A stretch of DNA of 64,000 nt from Alisma plantago-aquatica. Its lineage: Eukaryota; Streptophyta; Magnoliopsida; Alismatales; Alismataceae. Under the pieces are notes generated by a model, which had not been told where the DNA came from, made no database searches, and saw only the letters and a list, made by a program, of their open reading frames with translations. Below are positions 1-12,700 of the stretch, piece after piece (within the stretch, counting starts at the first letter, position 1; each line of letters opens with the position of its first letter). Both the position numbers and the translations under genes were made by a program. The stretch lies in NCBI GenBank assembly GCA_963693085.1, contig OY856412.1, positions 1,409,004,694 to 1,409,068,693 of the forward strand. The letters are read 5' to 3'.

Positions 1-3000
1 ATCATCACATGGTACTATTCACTTGGCATGCATGAGACTACACTAGTCATCATATTATCAAAAGATATAAATCCTTTTCAAAATATCATAGGGTATCAAC
101 CCTTATCAACCTAAGAGGATTACACCTCATTCAGAGCTCAACCATACCCAAAGGTCATTAAGACCATCATATTATTCCCTACAAGATCATCATTATCTTT
201 CCATGCCTTATAACAAGGATGAACAACATCACTTACATATAGTACACCAGATCAGCACTATATTGCATTAATGAGCTAGGAGATATTCATAAACAATCAT
301 AGCAGGGTTATATTAACATTAAGAATATTCATTTATTGCATCAACATGCAAGGAATCTAGATATGATTAACCCTCATCATATTCATAATGCACATGTGTA
401 GCATAAGAAAGTATCAACCATGTGGCTATGATAACCACCAATTAACATATCAAGGTTATGATCATATTATGGAGGTTATTCACCATCATGCCATCATATA
501 AGAAGGTTTAACAAGAATACTCATCTTTATCTATTTGCATTAGAATTAGGTTCAACAAGGTAAATTATATTAATGTTACTAATCAACACTCTTACCCAAA
601 TGCTAACTCACATCATCCCCATTGGATCATGGATGCATAAGGTCAAGAATCACCATCATATTCCATACTATTCTCAACTATGAACCCACACATAAATCAA
701 GGTGTAACCATCAGATTATAGCATACTAGGGTTTGAACAACAATAAGAGAGTACTCCGTGATTATATTAGTCATTCAAGGTCTATTCATACCCAATTACC
801 ATCATTTAGTTATATTAAAGCTAGTTATATCATGCTATACCTCATTAGGGTTACCCATTAATTCATTATGGTGATTATAAATCATAATCATATGAGGATA
901 ATGGTAAGACTGCAAGTTTAAGGCATTGAACCATCAAGTTCTCATCATTAAAATCATAACATTACACTATAGGCTTCACCCAAAACAATGGAAATATTGA
1001 GGCATCAACTTCTAACCATTAAATGTGGAAAATGAAAAGACATTGGTTGTTTACATAAGTAAACATATTGAACAAATCACCTATGAAGTGATTGAGTTTT
1101 TCTCTAGAAAGAGTCACCATATAACCCTAGACATCCCTTGATTAACAACATAAAAAGTTCCATTGAGAGTAGGGTAAAATGCACAAGCGATTGTTTATTT
1201 AAAACAAGCCATTAGTAAATGAGGTTCTTAAGTTGATCTCATAAAGGAAATAATTAAAATAACTTTATTAGGACCAACATATTACATTTATTAATAATTC
1301 CAATTTATTGGATGAAGAAATGTTAGATCTTAACCATTAGGTCACATTCATATATTAAAACCATCAATTGGAGTATAGGTCCGACCCTTTGCATCAAATG
1401 ACCCAAGAAACCATTGGTTTAAGGCTTAATTGATGCTAATAATACATTATTAACTCATCATAGGTTGTGGAGACCTGATACACCATAAGTAGTGATCATT
1501 AAATCACCATAGATTGTTAAATCAGCACTATATTCAGTAATCACCTTCGAATATCAAACTAATATCACCATTGATTGATAGAATCATTAGGGTACTTAGT
1601 TGTTAATAAATAAGCTTCTAATTAGACCAACACCTGACCTAAGGGGTGAAATTTAGTTGACAACCTTGGCCACCACCATCAGTTGGCATGAAGACAACAC
1701 CATCAGTTGTTACAATGGTACTACCATCGGATCATGGGTTTATAAAAGAAATCAACTTAAAACCCTAAAATTGACCACTGGTTGATAGGTGCTTAGCACT
1801 ATAGGATGTCAAACCAACCTGATGCAAGCCATATTTTACCTTAGGAATAATGTACACATGATCAAAGGTTCATCTAGAATAGAAATAAGAATAGGGAACA
1901 TTATAAAAATCAAAATCCAAGTCAAGCATAGCTTTTTAGTGGATGGATCATCATTTAAAAGCAAGAACATGAGCTAGCAAGCTTATGGTAAGAAATAAAC
2001 ATGGAGAAAGTTATAAAACTTGCCTCTAATTAGAAGATAAACTCCCAAAAATAAGAAATCAAGAGCAGGTAGGGTAGAAAATCTAAGCATAAGATGTGAA
2101 CTCATCCATCTGCACCGTGTTTCATCAAATGAGCAAACCCTAAGCATAAGGAGTAAGAAAGGTAGGGTTTTAGAGCTTCAGAGCAATTTGTACCATGGAA
2201 TAGCAAGGTTCCGACCTGGATAAAGGTAGGAGGAAGGATAACAAAGAAATCAACGGATTAAATAACGAGATTGTTACTCTTTTAGGGCAAAATCACTAGA
2301 AGGAATCTTTGTAAACCCTAAAAGGAAGTCAATTGCAACCCTAGAGGTTTTTTTCCAAGAAGATCCCCACTTTCATATTCCTTGGACAAGAAATTCAAAG
2401 CACAAAAGAGGGATAACAAGGTTCATAGTAGGAGGGAAGTGGTGGAGAAAGAATGGTTCGTTTGGGTCCTTAGGGATAAGTATAGAAAACTTTAAGATAA
2501 AGAAAAGAAAAAGTTTAAGTTCTCGTATCTTTACAAGTGTCCATGGCTTTAAAATATTAAGAGTATACAAGAACACACACAAGAAGATCCCCCACCATCC
2601 ATATAGACCTTCTTATCTCTCCTTTTTCGAATTTCCAAGTTAATCAAATAATTCATTAGTTGATTGCTAGTAAAGGTAGCTCATCCATGTAGGGGTAAAC
2701 CCTAAAATACCCTTGAGGAAAACACATCAAAACCAAGGTTCAACTAGCCTCCCCATGGCTGAAAAATCTCAAGAATGATTATATAACATCAAAAGAACAT
2801 AATGAAAGTTGATAAATTGCAAATAAAACTTCTCAATTGGGTAACTTGTAGAAAAGTCCAAAATGTGCATAAAATTGCAAAACTTGCACAAACAATGTCA
2901 AAATAGGACCAAACTTGAAACTTAAGCTTGTAACATGATACCAAAACATATAAAAAGGATATATTAGGTTTATAAGAATTAATTTATGGTAATTAAGCTT

Positions 3001-3034
3001 CTTCAAAACTTTAAGCAAGTTTCGGGGTTTCACA
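1..3034 (-). repeat. Left LTR of element C (3' LTR, truncated by window start)
   Basis: Colinear with 7793-9320 plus 30838-32314 of the right LTR. It ends in GGTTTCACA at 3034 followed by the polypurine-tract region. It contains an uninterrupted ATATT at 1530-1534, the empty site matching the insertion point of element A in the right LTR. No credible coding region; the short open frames here are shadows. Confidence 0.85.
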
Positions 3035-3072
3035 ACCATAAACACCTAACAAGGATTTCTCCCCCAAAATCC
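3035..3072 (-). promoter_or_regulatory. Polypurine tract and adjacent stem-loop, element C
   Basis: Read on the minus strand, the sequence adjoining the LTR is AATCCTTGTTAGGTGTTTA, close to the same site in A and B. Inverted arms GGATTT (3053-3058) and AAATCC (3067-3072) can form a stem. This is where plus-strand DNA priming would be expected in an LTR retrotransposon. Confidence 0.6.
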
Positions 3073-5246
3073 ATGGTACACATAGATGGACACTTCTCAT
3101 GCACGTCATCCTCAATATTACACATGGTTACTTCTATATTATGGAAATATCACATCACTCTTATAGAGGTCATGCTCTTCTCTTTCAATTCATACATATC
3201 TTATCTTGGGTCACACAAAAACCCCACTTAAGAAGACATTTGCAAATATAGAACATAGAAACTTATTGTGACACCTTTACAAATCTAATAGTAACTTTCA
3301 ACTTCAAATTCTATCTATAATCCTAAAATTATATCTATTGTATCAACACATTACTCAAAAGTCATACTCGCTGACTCTTATCAAACATAGAACATTATGT
3401 ATCTCTTATCATATGTAACTTCACAAGGTTTCATCTCTATGCTCCTTTAATGGTTGTTGTAATTAACAACTCAATAAACCATGTAGGCATCCCCTAATTT
3501 TCAAGAACTATGAGGAATATGTTTTTAGAGGATTATCCAATCATTTCAATGGTGGACTAACCATCTGTTTTGTTGAAGAATCATACACTTGTATTTAACT
3601 GTTAACAAATATAACTTCCTGATTGACCTTGTTATGGGTGGAGCAACGACATTGTCTTCATCTTATCAGGATGCACATAACATACTTAACAAATGTATCA
3701 TAACTCCAAGAGGGTACCCTAGTCAACCCCCAACTCATTCTTTCTAGAATTGTCTCATATAAGTACAGTTGCTTCAACATTCTTAAGGTTTAGCAAAGAT
3801 GTTAACCATGTTAATGATCATCTCTGATATACATTGAGATTTCATCATTCAAAGCTTGCTACAACTTGTAAGAGATGACCTACATACTCTGGTTCTCCTA
3901 TTCATAAATTCTATTGGTATATTGGTTAGTCTAAAGGACATAATCTTAAACTCATCATGGTCAAGTAACTTGTGTCACCCACTCTAAATCTTATCCATTG
4001 ATATTCTGATCCTAGGTTTATCTTAAAGGAACACGGTAGCACATGTCTAGTGATAAAAAAACCATCTATCCTTGATAGTGATCTTGCCCAACTATCATGA
4101 AACCATACACAACATCACAGAATCACTTTCATTTTTCCTTTAAAACCACATTTATATGGTCATCATCAACTCTCTCTCTAAGGTAGAGAAATACTTGGAA
4201 TGTTCATTTGATAAACATCTCCAACCTTCACATACTTCCATACTATTGATACATCTTGGATACTAGGATTCATTACCTTGGTATCCACCTCATGCACTAT
4301 AAGCAACTCACATCCTTATCTCATCTACTTTTACCAACTTAAAAAATCTCAAGACATATAAGATGAATCTTCCTAATTATTGGAAGGCTCAAAAGCATAC
4401 TCATCACAAACTTTATGATCTTGGAACCATAGTCCAAGAAACCTTATGCTATAATAAGCTATCCACCTTCATGTTTATAAAGAATCCACACATACCAAGT
4501 GGAAATGATCCACTTGAAATATGTTCCCTAGAAAGGAAAGACACAAATGGAAACACACTTCCCACATCATAGAAACATTGTTCAAGGGCCACTAGAAAAA
4601 AGGTAACCAATTCTATTTTCATTATGTAGGTTATGACTTCTTATGTATCACATTACCTTTTTCATTTTGGGTTCCTTTCCAATAGTATAGGAATCATTAT
4701 GATTAACATATCTCATTACTCCTTCCTTGATGACTATTTTTCACACTTGGGTATGTTTTCTTATTTTATTATATTTTTCAATAACTTATCAACATGTAAA
4801 TCATCATATTCCACATTTTCTTCATTAAACAGGGATCATCTCCCTTAATTTCTTTCACATGCCAAACTGATTTTACATTAACACTTTCTTACAAACATAG
4901 GTTGGTGTGAGATTAACTCAGATTCCACCTTATTCCTTTGTCATTGTTCCCATTCATCTTCCCATGTTGTACTTATTATAGAAGTTCTCTCCATGTTATG
5001 TGAATTTCATACCTTGAATCACTTTATTAGCATCGACTTCTCTATCTTGTACTTTATTATATTCTTGAATTACAACTTCAAGAACACCTCTTGTTCTTAT
5101 TTGTATTCAGATATAGATTTCATGGTGTTGTATCTTTCTTTTATAGTTACCAAACATTCATATTTTAATTGTTAATGATGTAATTCTTATCTCTCTTGAG
5201 GTAATATTGAGTTATCTGCCCCATGATTTCTGATTCATTATGATCT
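3073..5246 (-). other. Interior of element C, no recognisable coding region
   Basis: About 2.2 kb of AT-rich sequence between the polypurine tract and the conserved stem-loop block. Both strands hold only short frames with no retroelement motif. In element A the corresponding interval carries the tandem array, which is absent here. Confidence 0.6.
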
Positions 5247-5302
5247 TTAGATTGTTTCAAAATGACTACGTGATCAGAGTAATAAAAAAGATAGCAATCT
5301 AA
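5247..5302 (-). other. Conserved stem-loop block of element C
   Basis: Arms TTAGATTGTT (5247-5256) and AGCAATCTAA (5293-5302) pair with one wobble. Related stem-loops occur at 16308-16363 (element A) and 56627-56680 (element B), always between gag, or where gag should be, and the 3' LTR. The minus-strand frame through it reads ELLDCYLFYYSDHVVILKQS, a peptide also readable in A. Either RNA structure or a vestigial coding segment could explain the conservation. Confidence 0.55.
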
Positions 5303-5458
5303 GAGTTCCATGGTTACCTTTTCTTCAATAATTGAATACCTGGCCAGGGCATTCAAGTGCTGAGATTAGGTAGTATGCACTATATTTTCATGTCACGTTC
5401 TTTACTTAAACATGATCCTACTAAGTCCTAGTGCCCATGTAGACTCAATGAACCTAAA

Positions 5459-5470
5459 GCTCTGATACCA
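5459..5470 (-). promoter_or_regulatory. Primer binding site (tRNA-iMet type), element C
   Basis: GCTCTGATACCA on +, i.e. TGGTATCAGAGC on the minus strand, three bases from the right LTR that starts at 5474. This is the usual plant initiator-Met tRNA primer site and sets the orientation of the element. Confidence 0.85.
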
Positions 5471-7232
5471 ACTTGTGAGAACCTGATACACTAAACGAGA
5501 TTACTCAAAACATAAAACACAATCAATCATTAATTAATTACATACCCAAAAAATGGGTAAATTAAAACCAATTTCAACATCAACACCTGCTTAGAAATAA
5601 TTGCATAAGAGTCCAACATCTTTCTTATACCCATACATTGCCAAAATATTTGATACAAATTGTCCTATTGCCTTAGCCACAACTTATATACATAGGATAA
5701 CAATATTGTATATGCCACACAACAAACATAAACATGCTAACAAAATTATGATTCGTTTGAAACACCATATACAAACTTTTCCTATCTGAACCTGAGAGTA
5801 CATGGATGACTCTAGGACACACTAGACATATGATCAACTTTCTCACAGATTCATTACTATAGCTCCTCTTTGCTGCCACAAGTTTGTTTTTTTCACTTCT
5901 GATTACCTAAAAAAATGTAGCCAACCACAAGGGTGAGACACATGTCCCAATAAGAGATATAACCTCCAACAACTTTTTATTAATTCCAACATTTTTAGGT
6001 AATGAGAAAGTTTAAATAGTTTAATCATATATAACAAATAAACTCAACAACACTGATGATTAACAAACTACATAAAGTAGAAGATAATAACTATCTTCAT
6101 TAGTTAGACTATTCTCATATCCCTATTAACAATATAAGGAGTCTAGCAGCATGAGCATATCTAACATCATGAATAAGTATAGTATCATATGCATAGCTAG
6201 CAACATCAGCATGTCTAACAGGTTGAACATATCAACATCATAAGAAGAGCTAACAACATAAGCACAACTATATAGATAAGCATGATTAGAAATATATGCA
6301 TCTCTAGTTACAAAGGCATGGCTAGCATGCTAAACATAACTAACAACATGAGATAGCTTGCATCATGATTATAATCAGCAGTAGCAGTATAGTTATCAAT
6401 ATAAGCATAACTAATGTAGGTACACATCTACATTCTTAAGCATATCCACAACCGAAGTATATCTAATATCTCTTAATTTCACTAAGCATCATATTTATGT
6501 AAAGATAACAAACAAGGGTTATCATCCAATGTGAAACGTCGTGTATAAACCTAAATAAATATGCTACATGATTGTATTACATCTTTTATTATGCCCTGGG
6601 GACTTTGAGTCATACCACCCAAAGTCCAACCCACCCCTGTGAAGGGCTATTCAGTTTCGTACAAGATCTAGGAGTATCAGTATCCTAAGATCTATTTCCT
6701 TGGGTCAGTACAAGTAAAAAGGCAGTGACATATCAGTCAAAGATGCCACTATAGTAACATATAGTCCAGAAGCTAACCACTAGTCCGCCCTTGGTACAAG
6801 TCACGACATAATAAACTAGGGTATACAAAACCCTTTGATCTGAGGTACAACTCTAGTTGTCCTCAATCACATCAAATGTCTAAGGCATGACCATAGCCAT
6901 CCTCCATAACCTGCATTGTGGATGACAAGGATATATCCTCAACTTGACACCCCCATATACTTAAGAATATGTGCTTCGAGTTTCGCTTAAGAATACTCAT
7001 TTCACCATCCAACAAGTTCTGACACTGAAGATGGCTCTACGATACATGGCACTACATGATTAGAGTTGTACTTTATTAGTTATGTCAATTGGGTGAATTA
7101 AACTACCAAGTGGAGAGTTCATATGCTTAATAACAATGGGGTGAGAGTGGTAAGTGGATTTTTTCTTCATAAATGGGACGGCAAAAGAGTGCATTAAGTG
7201 GGCTTCTACTGCCCATCCCCCAAACCCCCCTG

Positions 7233-7682
7233 TCAAGTTTGATCTTCCAATAACACCACAATATTTTGCCTTATCTGAGGCTATCAATGGTGAATCGATC
7301 ATTCTCCCTCATTTTTTTTGAGAGAACGGAATGGAAGAAAAATAATGAAACCCGCAATTTCTACTGAATAACCCCCTTTGACTTTATCAAGGGGAAAGCC
7401 TTTGACCTTTTTGTCCGTTCACAAAATCTTTTTTAGTTCCATTTCTCACCAAGCTCGGAAAAATATGAATTTTCATGGAAGAGGAAGCGGTTCACCAACC
7501 ACTACATGCAGGGATCCAAAAAAGTCATGAAATATGGTGGTTGTTTACTCTTCATTGATTTCTCATCCCAAAATCACACCTTATTTTCAAACCTGGTGGC
7601 TCGGTTGATTGGCACTCCTATGGGCTCATCTTGCATACAAATTCTGGGAGTACTAAGTCCTACATCCACCAAGAACATTTTT
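7233..7682 (-). pseudogene. rps1: Mitochondrial ribosomal protein S1 (rps1) fragment captured in a retrotransposon LTR
   Basis: The minus strand encodes pieces strongly resembling plant mitochondrial RPS1, a small-subunit ribosomal protein. In order: LVDVGLSTPRICMQDE, GVPINRATRFENKV, a degraded middle, then RAW-x2-MELKKIL, KVKGFPLDKVKGGYSVEIAG, FIIFLPFRSL, NDRFTIDSL and NIVVL near a TGA stop at 7233-7235. The N-terminal residues are missing, the central part is degraded or shortened, there are in-frame TGA codons after ENKV and KIL, and at least two frameshifts lie near the C-terminus. It cannot make protein. It sits in sense orientation relative to element C. The match is to conserved motifs I remember for the family, not to a search. 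Origin could be mitochondrial DNA moved to the nucleus or a previously transferred nuclear copy. Confidence 0.85.
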
Positions 7683-9315
7683 TCTAGGTGCATCAAACAA
7701 GTGGACATACAAACCCTAATTCCCTTTTAGCAAGCATATAAATATCACAACTTCAATAGATATAAAATGTGTGAAACATAATTTCTCATCTCATCATCAC
7801 ATTGCACTATTCACTTAATATTCATGAGACTACACTAGTCATCATACTATCACAAGATATAAATCCTTTTCACAATATCATAGGGTATCAACCCAAGAGG
7901 ATTATACCTTATTCAGGGCTCAATCATACCCAAAGGGAATTAAGACCATCATACTATTCCCTGCAAGATCATCATTATCTTTCCATGCCTTATAACAAGG
8001 CTCAACAACATCACTTACATATAATACACAAGATCAACACAGTATTGCATTAATGAGATAGGAGATATTCATAAACAGTCATAGTAGGGTTATATTAACA
8101 CTAAGAATATTCCTTTATTATATCAACATGAAAGGAATCTAGATATGATTTACCCTCATCATATTCATAATGCACATGTTTAGCATAAGAAAGTATCAAC
8201 CATGTGGTTATGATAACCACCAATTAACATATTAAGGTTATGATCATATTAAGGAGGTTATTCACCATCATGCCATCATGTAAGAAGGTTAAACATGAAT
8301 ACTCATCTTTATCTATTTGCATTAGAGTTAGGTTCAACAAGATAAATTATATTAATGTTACTAATCAACACTCATACCCAAACCCTAACTCATGACATCC
8401 CCATTGCATCATGGATGCATAAGGTGAAGCATCACCATCACATTCTATACTATTCTCAATTATGAACCCACACATAAATCAAGGTGTAACCATCAACTTA
8501 TATCATACTAGGGTTTCAACAATAATAAGAGAGTACTCCATGATTTTATTAGTCTTTCAAGGACTATTCATACCCAATTACCATCATTTAGCTATATTAA
8601 AGCTAGGTATAACAAGCTATACCTCATTAGGGTTTCCCAATTAATTCATTATGGTGATTATAAATCATAATCATACAAGGGAAAGGGTAAGGACTACAAG
8701 TTTAAGGCATTGAACCATCAAATTCTCATCATTAAAATCATAACATTACACTATAGGCTCACCCAAAATAATGGAAATATTAAGGCATCAACTTATAACC
8801 ATTAAATGTTGAAAAGGTAAATCCGTTGGTTGTTTAGATAAGTAAACATCTTGAACAAACCACCTATGAATTCATTGAGTTGTTCTCTAGAAAGAGTCCC
8901 CATCTAATCATATACATCCGTTGATTAACAACATAAAAAGTTCCATTGAGAGTAGGGTAAAACCCACACATGGTTGTTTATTTAAAACAAGCCATCAGTA
9001 TTTGAGCTTCTTAAGTTGATCTCATACAGGTTAGGACCAACATAGTACATTTAGGAATCATTCCAATTTATTGGATGAAGAAATGTTAGATCTTAACAAT
9101 TAGGTCATGTTCATATATTAAAACCATTAATTGGATACCAAAAAAAAACCATTAATTGGAGTATAGGTCCGACCATTGCATTAAATGACCCAAAAATGTA
9201 TTGGTTTAAGGCTTAATTGATGAAACAACTACATGCTAAACTCATCATAGGTTGTGGAGACCTGATACACCATCAGTAGTGATCATTAATTCACCATAGG
9301 TTGTTAGATAGCACT

Positions 9316-9320
9316 ATATT
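9316..9320. repeat. Target-site duplication of element A, left copy
   Basis: ATATT immediately before TGTAACACCC; the second copy is 30833-30837. The paralogous LTR at 1530-1534 carries a single ATATT in the same context. Confidence 0.9.
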
Positions 9321-10689
9321 TGTAACACCCCTAACCTAGGTTATTCTTAACCCTAGATGATTTTCCTAATAAGTTTGAGTAGATGCTTAATCTTATCTTG
9401 TGAAAAGTAATTAGGGCTCATGAGGAACTTATGTTTCAATTTTGGTCCTGTTTGAACAATGTTGAAACATTGTTTTGTTAATTTTGGACTAAAGTGCAAA
9501 TTACCCAAGTTGAGGGGTTAACTTGCAAATTTCACATGATAAAATGTTCCTATGATTTTTATACATCATAAGAATGAATATTACGTAGTGGTATGGTTTC
9601 CACAAGCTTGGGCACCAAGATAAAGCCTATAGAGCAATCCTTGTGCATTAAAACCTAGTTTTGGTGTAATGTGCAATTTACCCAAAACCTATGGTGAAAT
9701 ATGTAATTTACCACTTCAATAAGGTCCCTAATGCTTCTTGGAAACATGTGGAGTGAAGAAAATGAGAGGGGCGCCTCATTTAAATTAAGTTGGAGGAGAG
9801 AGAATCTTGATATTAAAATAATCAAGATTTAATCCTAAGTGAAACCCTAATTCAATTTATGGCAAAAATAAATGTATTAATTAAAGGGCCTTCAACCAAA
9901 ATTAATATGGTTGGATTCATATGTGTGTGGAAGTCCTTCAGCTATGCAAGGACCACGAAATATCCCAAGGAGGTAAAAACTCCACTCACCATTATTATAA
10001 GAAAGAGAATTTCCACTCAAATATGGAAATTATTATTATAAGGGTTAAGGTGCTTAATTCCTTTTCCATTAATTCTTGGATAATGAAGAGGTTTTTCAAG
10101 ATAATGAATATGGCATCGTGGCCAAGAAATGGAGGGGGATTTGGTGGAATTTGTTTTGGAATTTAAAGAAAATAATCCTATTTTCTCTTTCCTTGAAAAT
10201 CCCTTATGTATATCTTTTCCCAATACACATAAGGATCGTTTCCTTAGTATTCCATTTCTCACCTTGCTTTGTCCGACCAAAGGAAATCTCAGGAGCAGGA
10301 GAAGGATGACTCTAACCTGTTGGTAAGTTTTTGATCATCTTCTACCTCGGATTCACGGTGAAAACCCTAAAGCAAGGCTTGATTATTGGTTTTCTTCACT
10401 TGATTTCCAATTCTAGCCAAATTGTTCATCCAAAAGCTCAAGGACGAACTTTGGACGGCTGCTAGAACTTCATCCACCATTAGAGCCATGGATCTTGGGA
10501 TCAGTTCTAGAGGTGGGTTTTATAACTCAAACCCATAAACATTAGTATTGCACTCTTTTCTTCAATATTCGTTGGTTACTTTCTTCTTTTTGGTATCCCT
10601 TTGATTCATTGCTGAAGTTTCTGTGAAGAACAGCAACAGTTCTTTGTTAAACAGAGGAAGAATATGATGACATCATCTTAGATGTTTAT

Positions 10690-11990
10690 CCAAGAAAAAT
10701 TCCAGGTCAAACGGTCTCCTTAGTTGCTCAAACAGTTTCCCAAACCATTTGGGAGCAAACGGTTTCAAACCATTTGGAATGAGACGTTTTCATCAAACCG
10801 CATGGAGGGAAACGATTTCAAACCATTTGGTGATGTTAACCAGGGTTGACCATTTGGGGATTTGTTCAAAATGATCTATGTTAATGACGCATCAATTATA
10901 ATTGATTAACTCTAAATGGCTCATGAGTTGAAGGTCCAACAATCACCAAAACCCTAATCGGGTTGAGTGTTGATTTCATAAGTGTTTAAGTTGGAAACTT
11001 GGGTTGATTGACCCAAACGGTTTCAAAACCGTTTGGGGGATCATCCAAACAGTCTCTAGACTATTTGGTGGTCACCCAAGACCATTTGTAGGTCTAGGGT
11101 TAGGTATGGTTAAGCATTTGAAGATCCAAAGATACTAAATTGAAGTGTAATCAATTGCTGATTTGGTGATCAATCCAATGATCCAAACCCTAATTGGTTG
11201 ACTTGGATTTTGATGTTGACATAGGCACACGCTCTCAAGACCATTTGGAGGACATGCAAACGACCTCAAGACCGTTTGGGGTCAGGTCATGTCCAATTTG
11301 GATGATGGTCCAATAGTTTTAAAGTAACTAGTCACACATTGATTAATGTTGAAGGATCATCGATTCCAAACCCTAATCCATTTGATTCAAACCCTAATGG
11401 ATGACCAATAGAGGGTCAAATCAGTTGAAGGTTGACCTATTTAACTCAATTGAATTATGATGATAGATCCAATTGATAATTGGTTACATCAATATTCAAT
11501 GATTGAAGGAATCAACATTGGAAACCCTAATTCAATTTGATTGGTTGAGACCATATTTGGTCCATGCGGTATTGAGGAGGTTTGGACCAAACAGTCTCAA
11601 GACCGTTTGAGTCCAAACAGTCTCAAGACCGTTTGGGACCAAACTATCCCAAATAGGTTGAGCTCATGCAGTTTCAAAAAAGTACTTTAGCAAATGGTTT
11701 CAAGTGACCACCTTTAGTAAACGATCTTGAAGGTCACCTTTAGAAAACAATCTTGAGGGTCACCTTTAGCAAACGGTTTCAAGGGTCACCTTTGGCAAAT
11801 GGTTTCAACCTCAACTTTACCAAGCGGTTTCAAATATGTACCCAAGACCGTTTGGAGGTTTATTGAGCAAGCCCATTTGAGGTCTGATTGGTCAATACCA
11901 TTTGAGGTCTAAGTGACCAAGACCATTTGAGGCCTAAGTGACTAAGACATTTTGAAGTTCAAATTGGTTAAACCATTTAGACACCTAATA
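10690..11990 (+). repeat. Dispersed palindrome cluster (CCAAACGGTCT / AGACCGTTTGG), 5' LTR of A
   Basis: Many full or half copies of a dyad with arms CCAAACGGTCT and AGACCGTTTGG around a two-base centre, plus a variant with arms AAACGGTTT and AAACCGTTT. Copies near 11587 and 11613 carry AAACAGT in place of AAACGGT. Variants are mostly CG to TG or CA, the pattern expected from deamination of methylated cytosine. Function unknown. Confidence 0.75.
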
Positions 11991-12229
11991 TGATCAAGGA
12001 TCAATTTGATAATGGATTATTAATGATGTAGACCAATGATGATTATGAAGGTTAACCCTAGCTTTGTGTACTCAAGTGAAGAATTGACCTAGATAAATAT
12101 TGGATTATTTATCACCCTAAAGAGGATGAGAGGGAGAGAGAATGGAAGAAATGATGGTATATTTAATAAGCCCTAATTCTCTCATTATGAACAAACATGG
12201 AATCAAGGTTTGATCTATAATATGAGATC

Positions 12230-12700
12230 ATGAAATCTTCATTGAAAAGATTGATGTACCTTGATCCTAATTTAGGGCAAGGTTATGTGAAACCCTAATT
12301 TAAGGGAAAAGCTCAGTGAAACCATAATCTAGGGTGATGATGTAACCCTAACTTAGTGTAACAATGTAAGAAGCCCTAATTTAATGGGAATTGTACATCC
12401 TAACCCTAATTTGGGTATGAGACAAGACAAATCCTACTTGGATGTGAATAGTAAAACTTAATCCCTAAAATGGGATAAAAGTATATGAAATCCTAATATA
12501 GGGTAGTACCATTAATGCTAATGTGAAGCTTTAACACTGGGTGATGTGTTGTGAAATCTTAATTTCACATAATACTAGGTGAAACCCTGATATAGAAGAA
12601 TGTTATGTGAAACTCTAATGAAGAGTGTTCCTAGGTGAAATCTATATAGGTTTGTGAGATGCTAAGTGAACCTCAAATTATAATTGTGGAAATCCTATTC
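12230..12700 (+). repeat. AACCCTAA (telobox-like) rich segment, 5' LTR of A
   Basis: Loosely repeated phrases of the form GTGAAACCCTAAT occur every few tens of bases, as in 12285-12620. The 3' LTR copy is at about 20640-21110. AAACCCTAA is the plant telobox; here it looks like a degenerate short-period repeat, not telomeric DNA. Confidence 0.5.

Noticed and set aside
7060..7302. 80-residue minus-strand frame over the end of the rps1 fragment
   Set aside because: It runs out of frame with the RPS1 motifs and arises from a frameshift in the pseudogene.
9859..10326. Several overlapping frames of 60-87 residues, repeated near 18357-18742
   Set aside because: They occur on both strands of the LTR of A, are mutually overlapping and lack motifs; repetition reflects the LTR pair.
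11300..12700. AACCCTAA-rich sequence considered as interstitial telomere
   Set aside because: Motifs are separated by tens of unrelated bases, not continuous TTTAGGG repeats.
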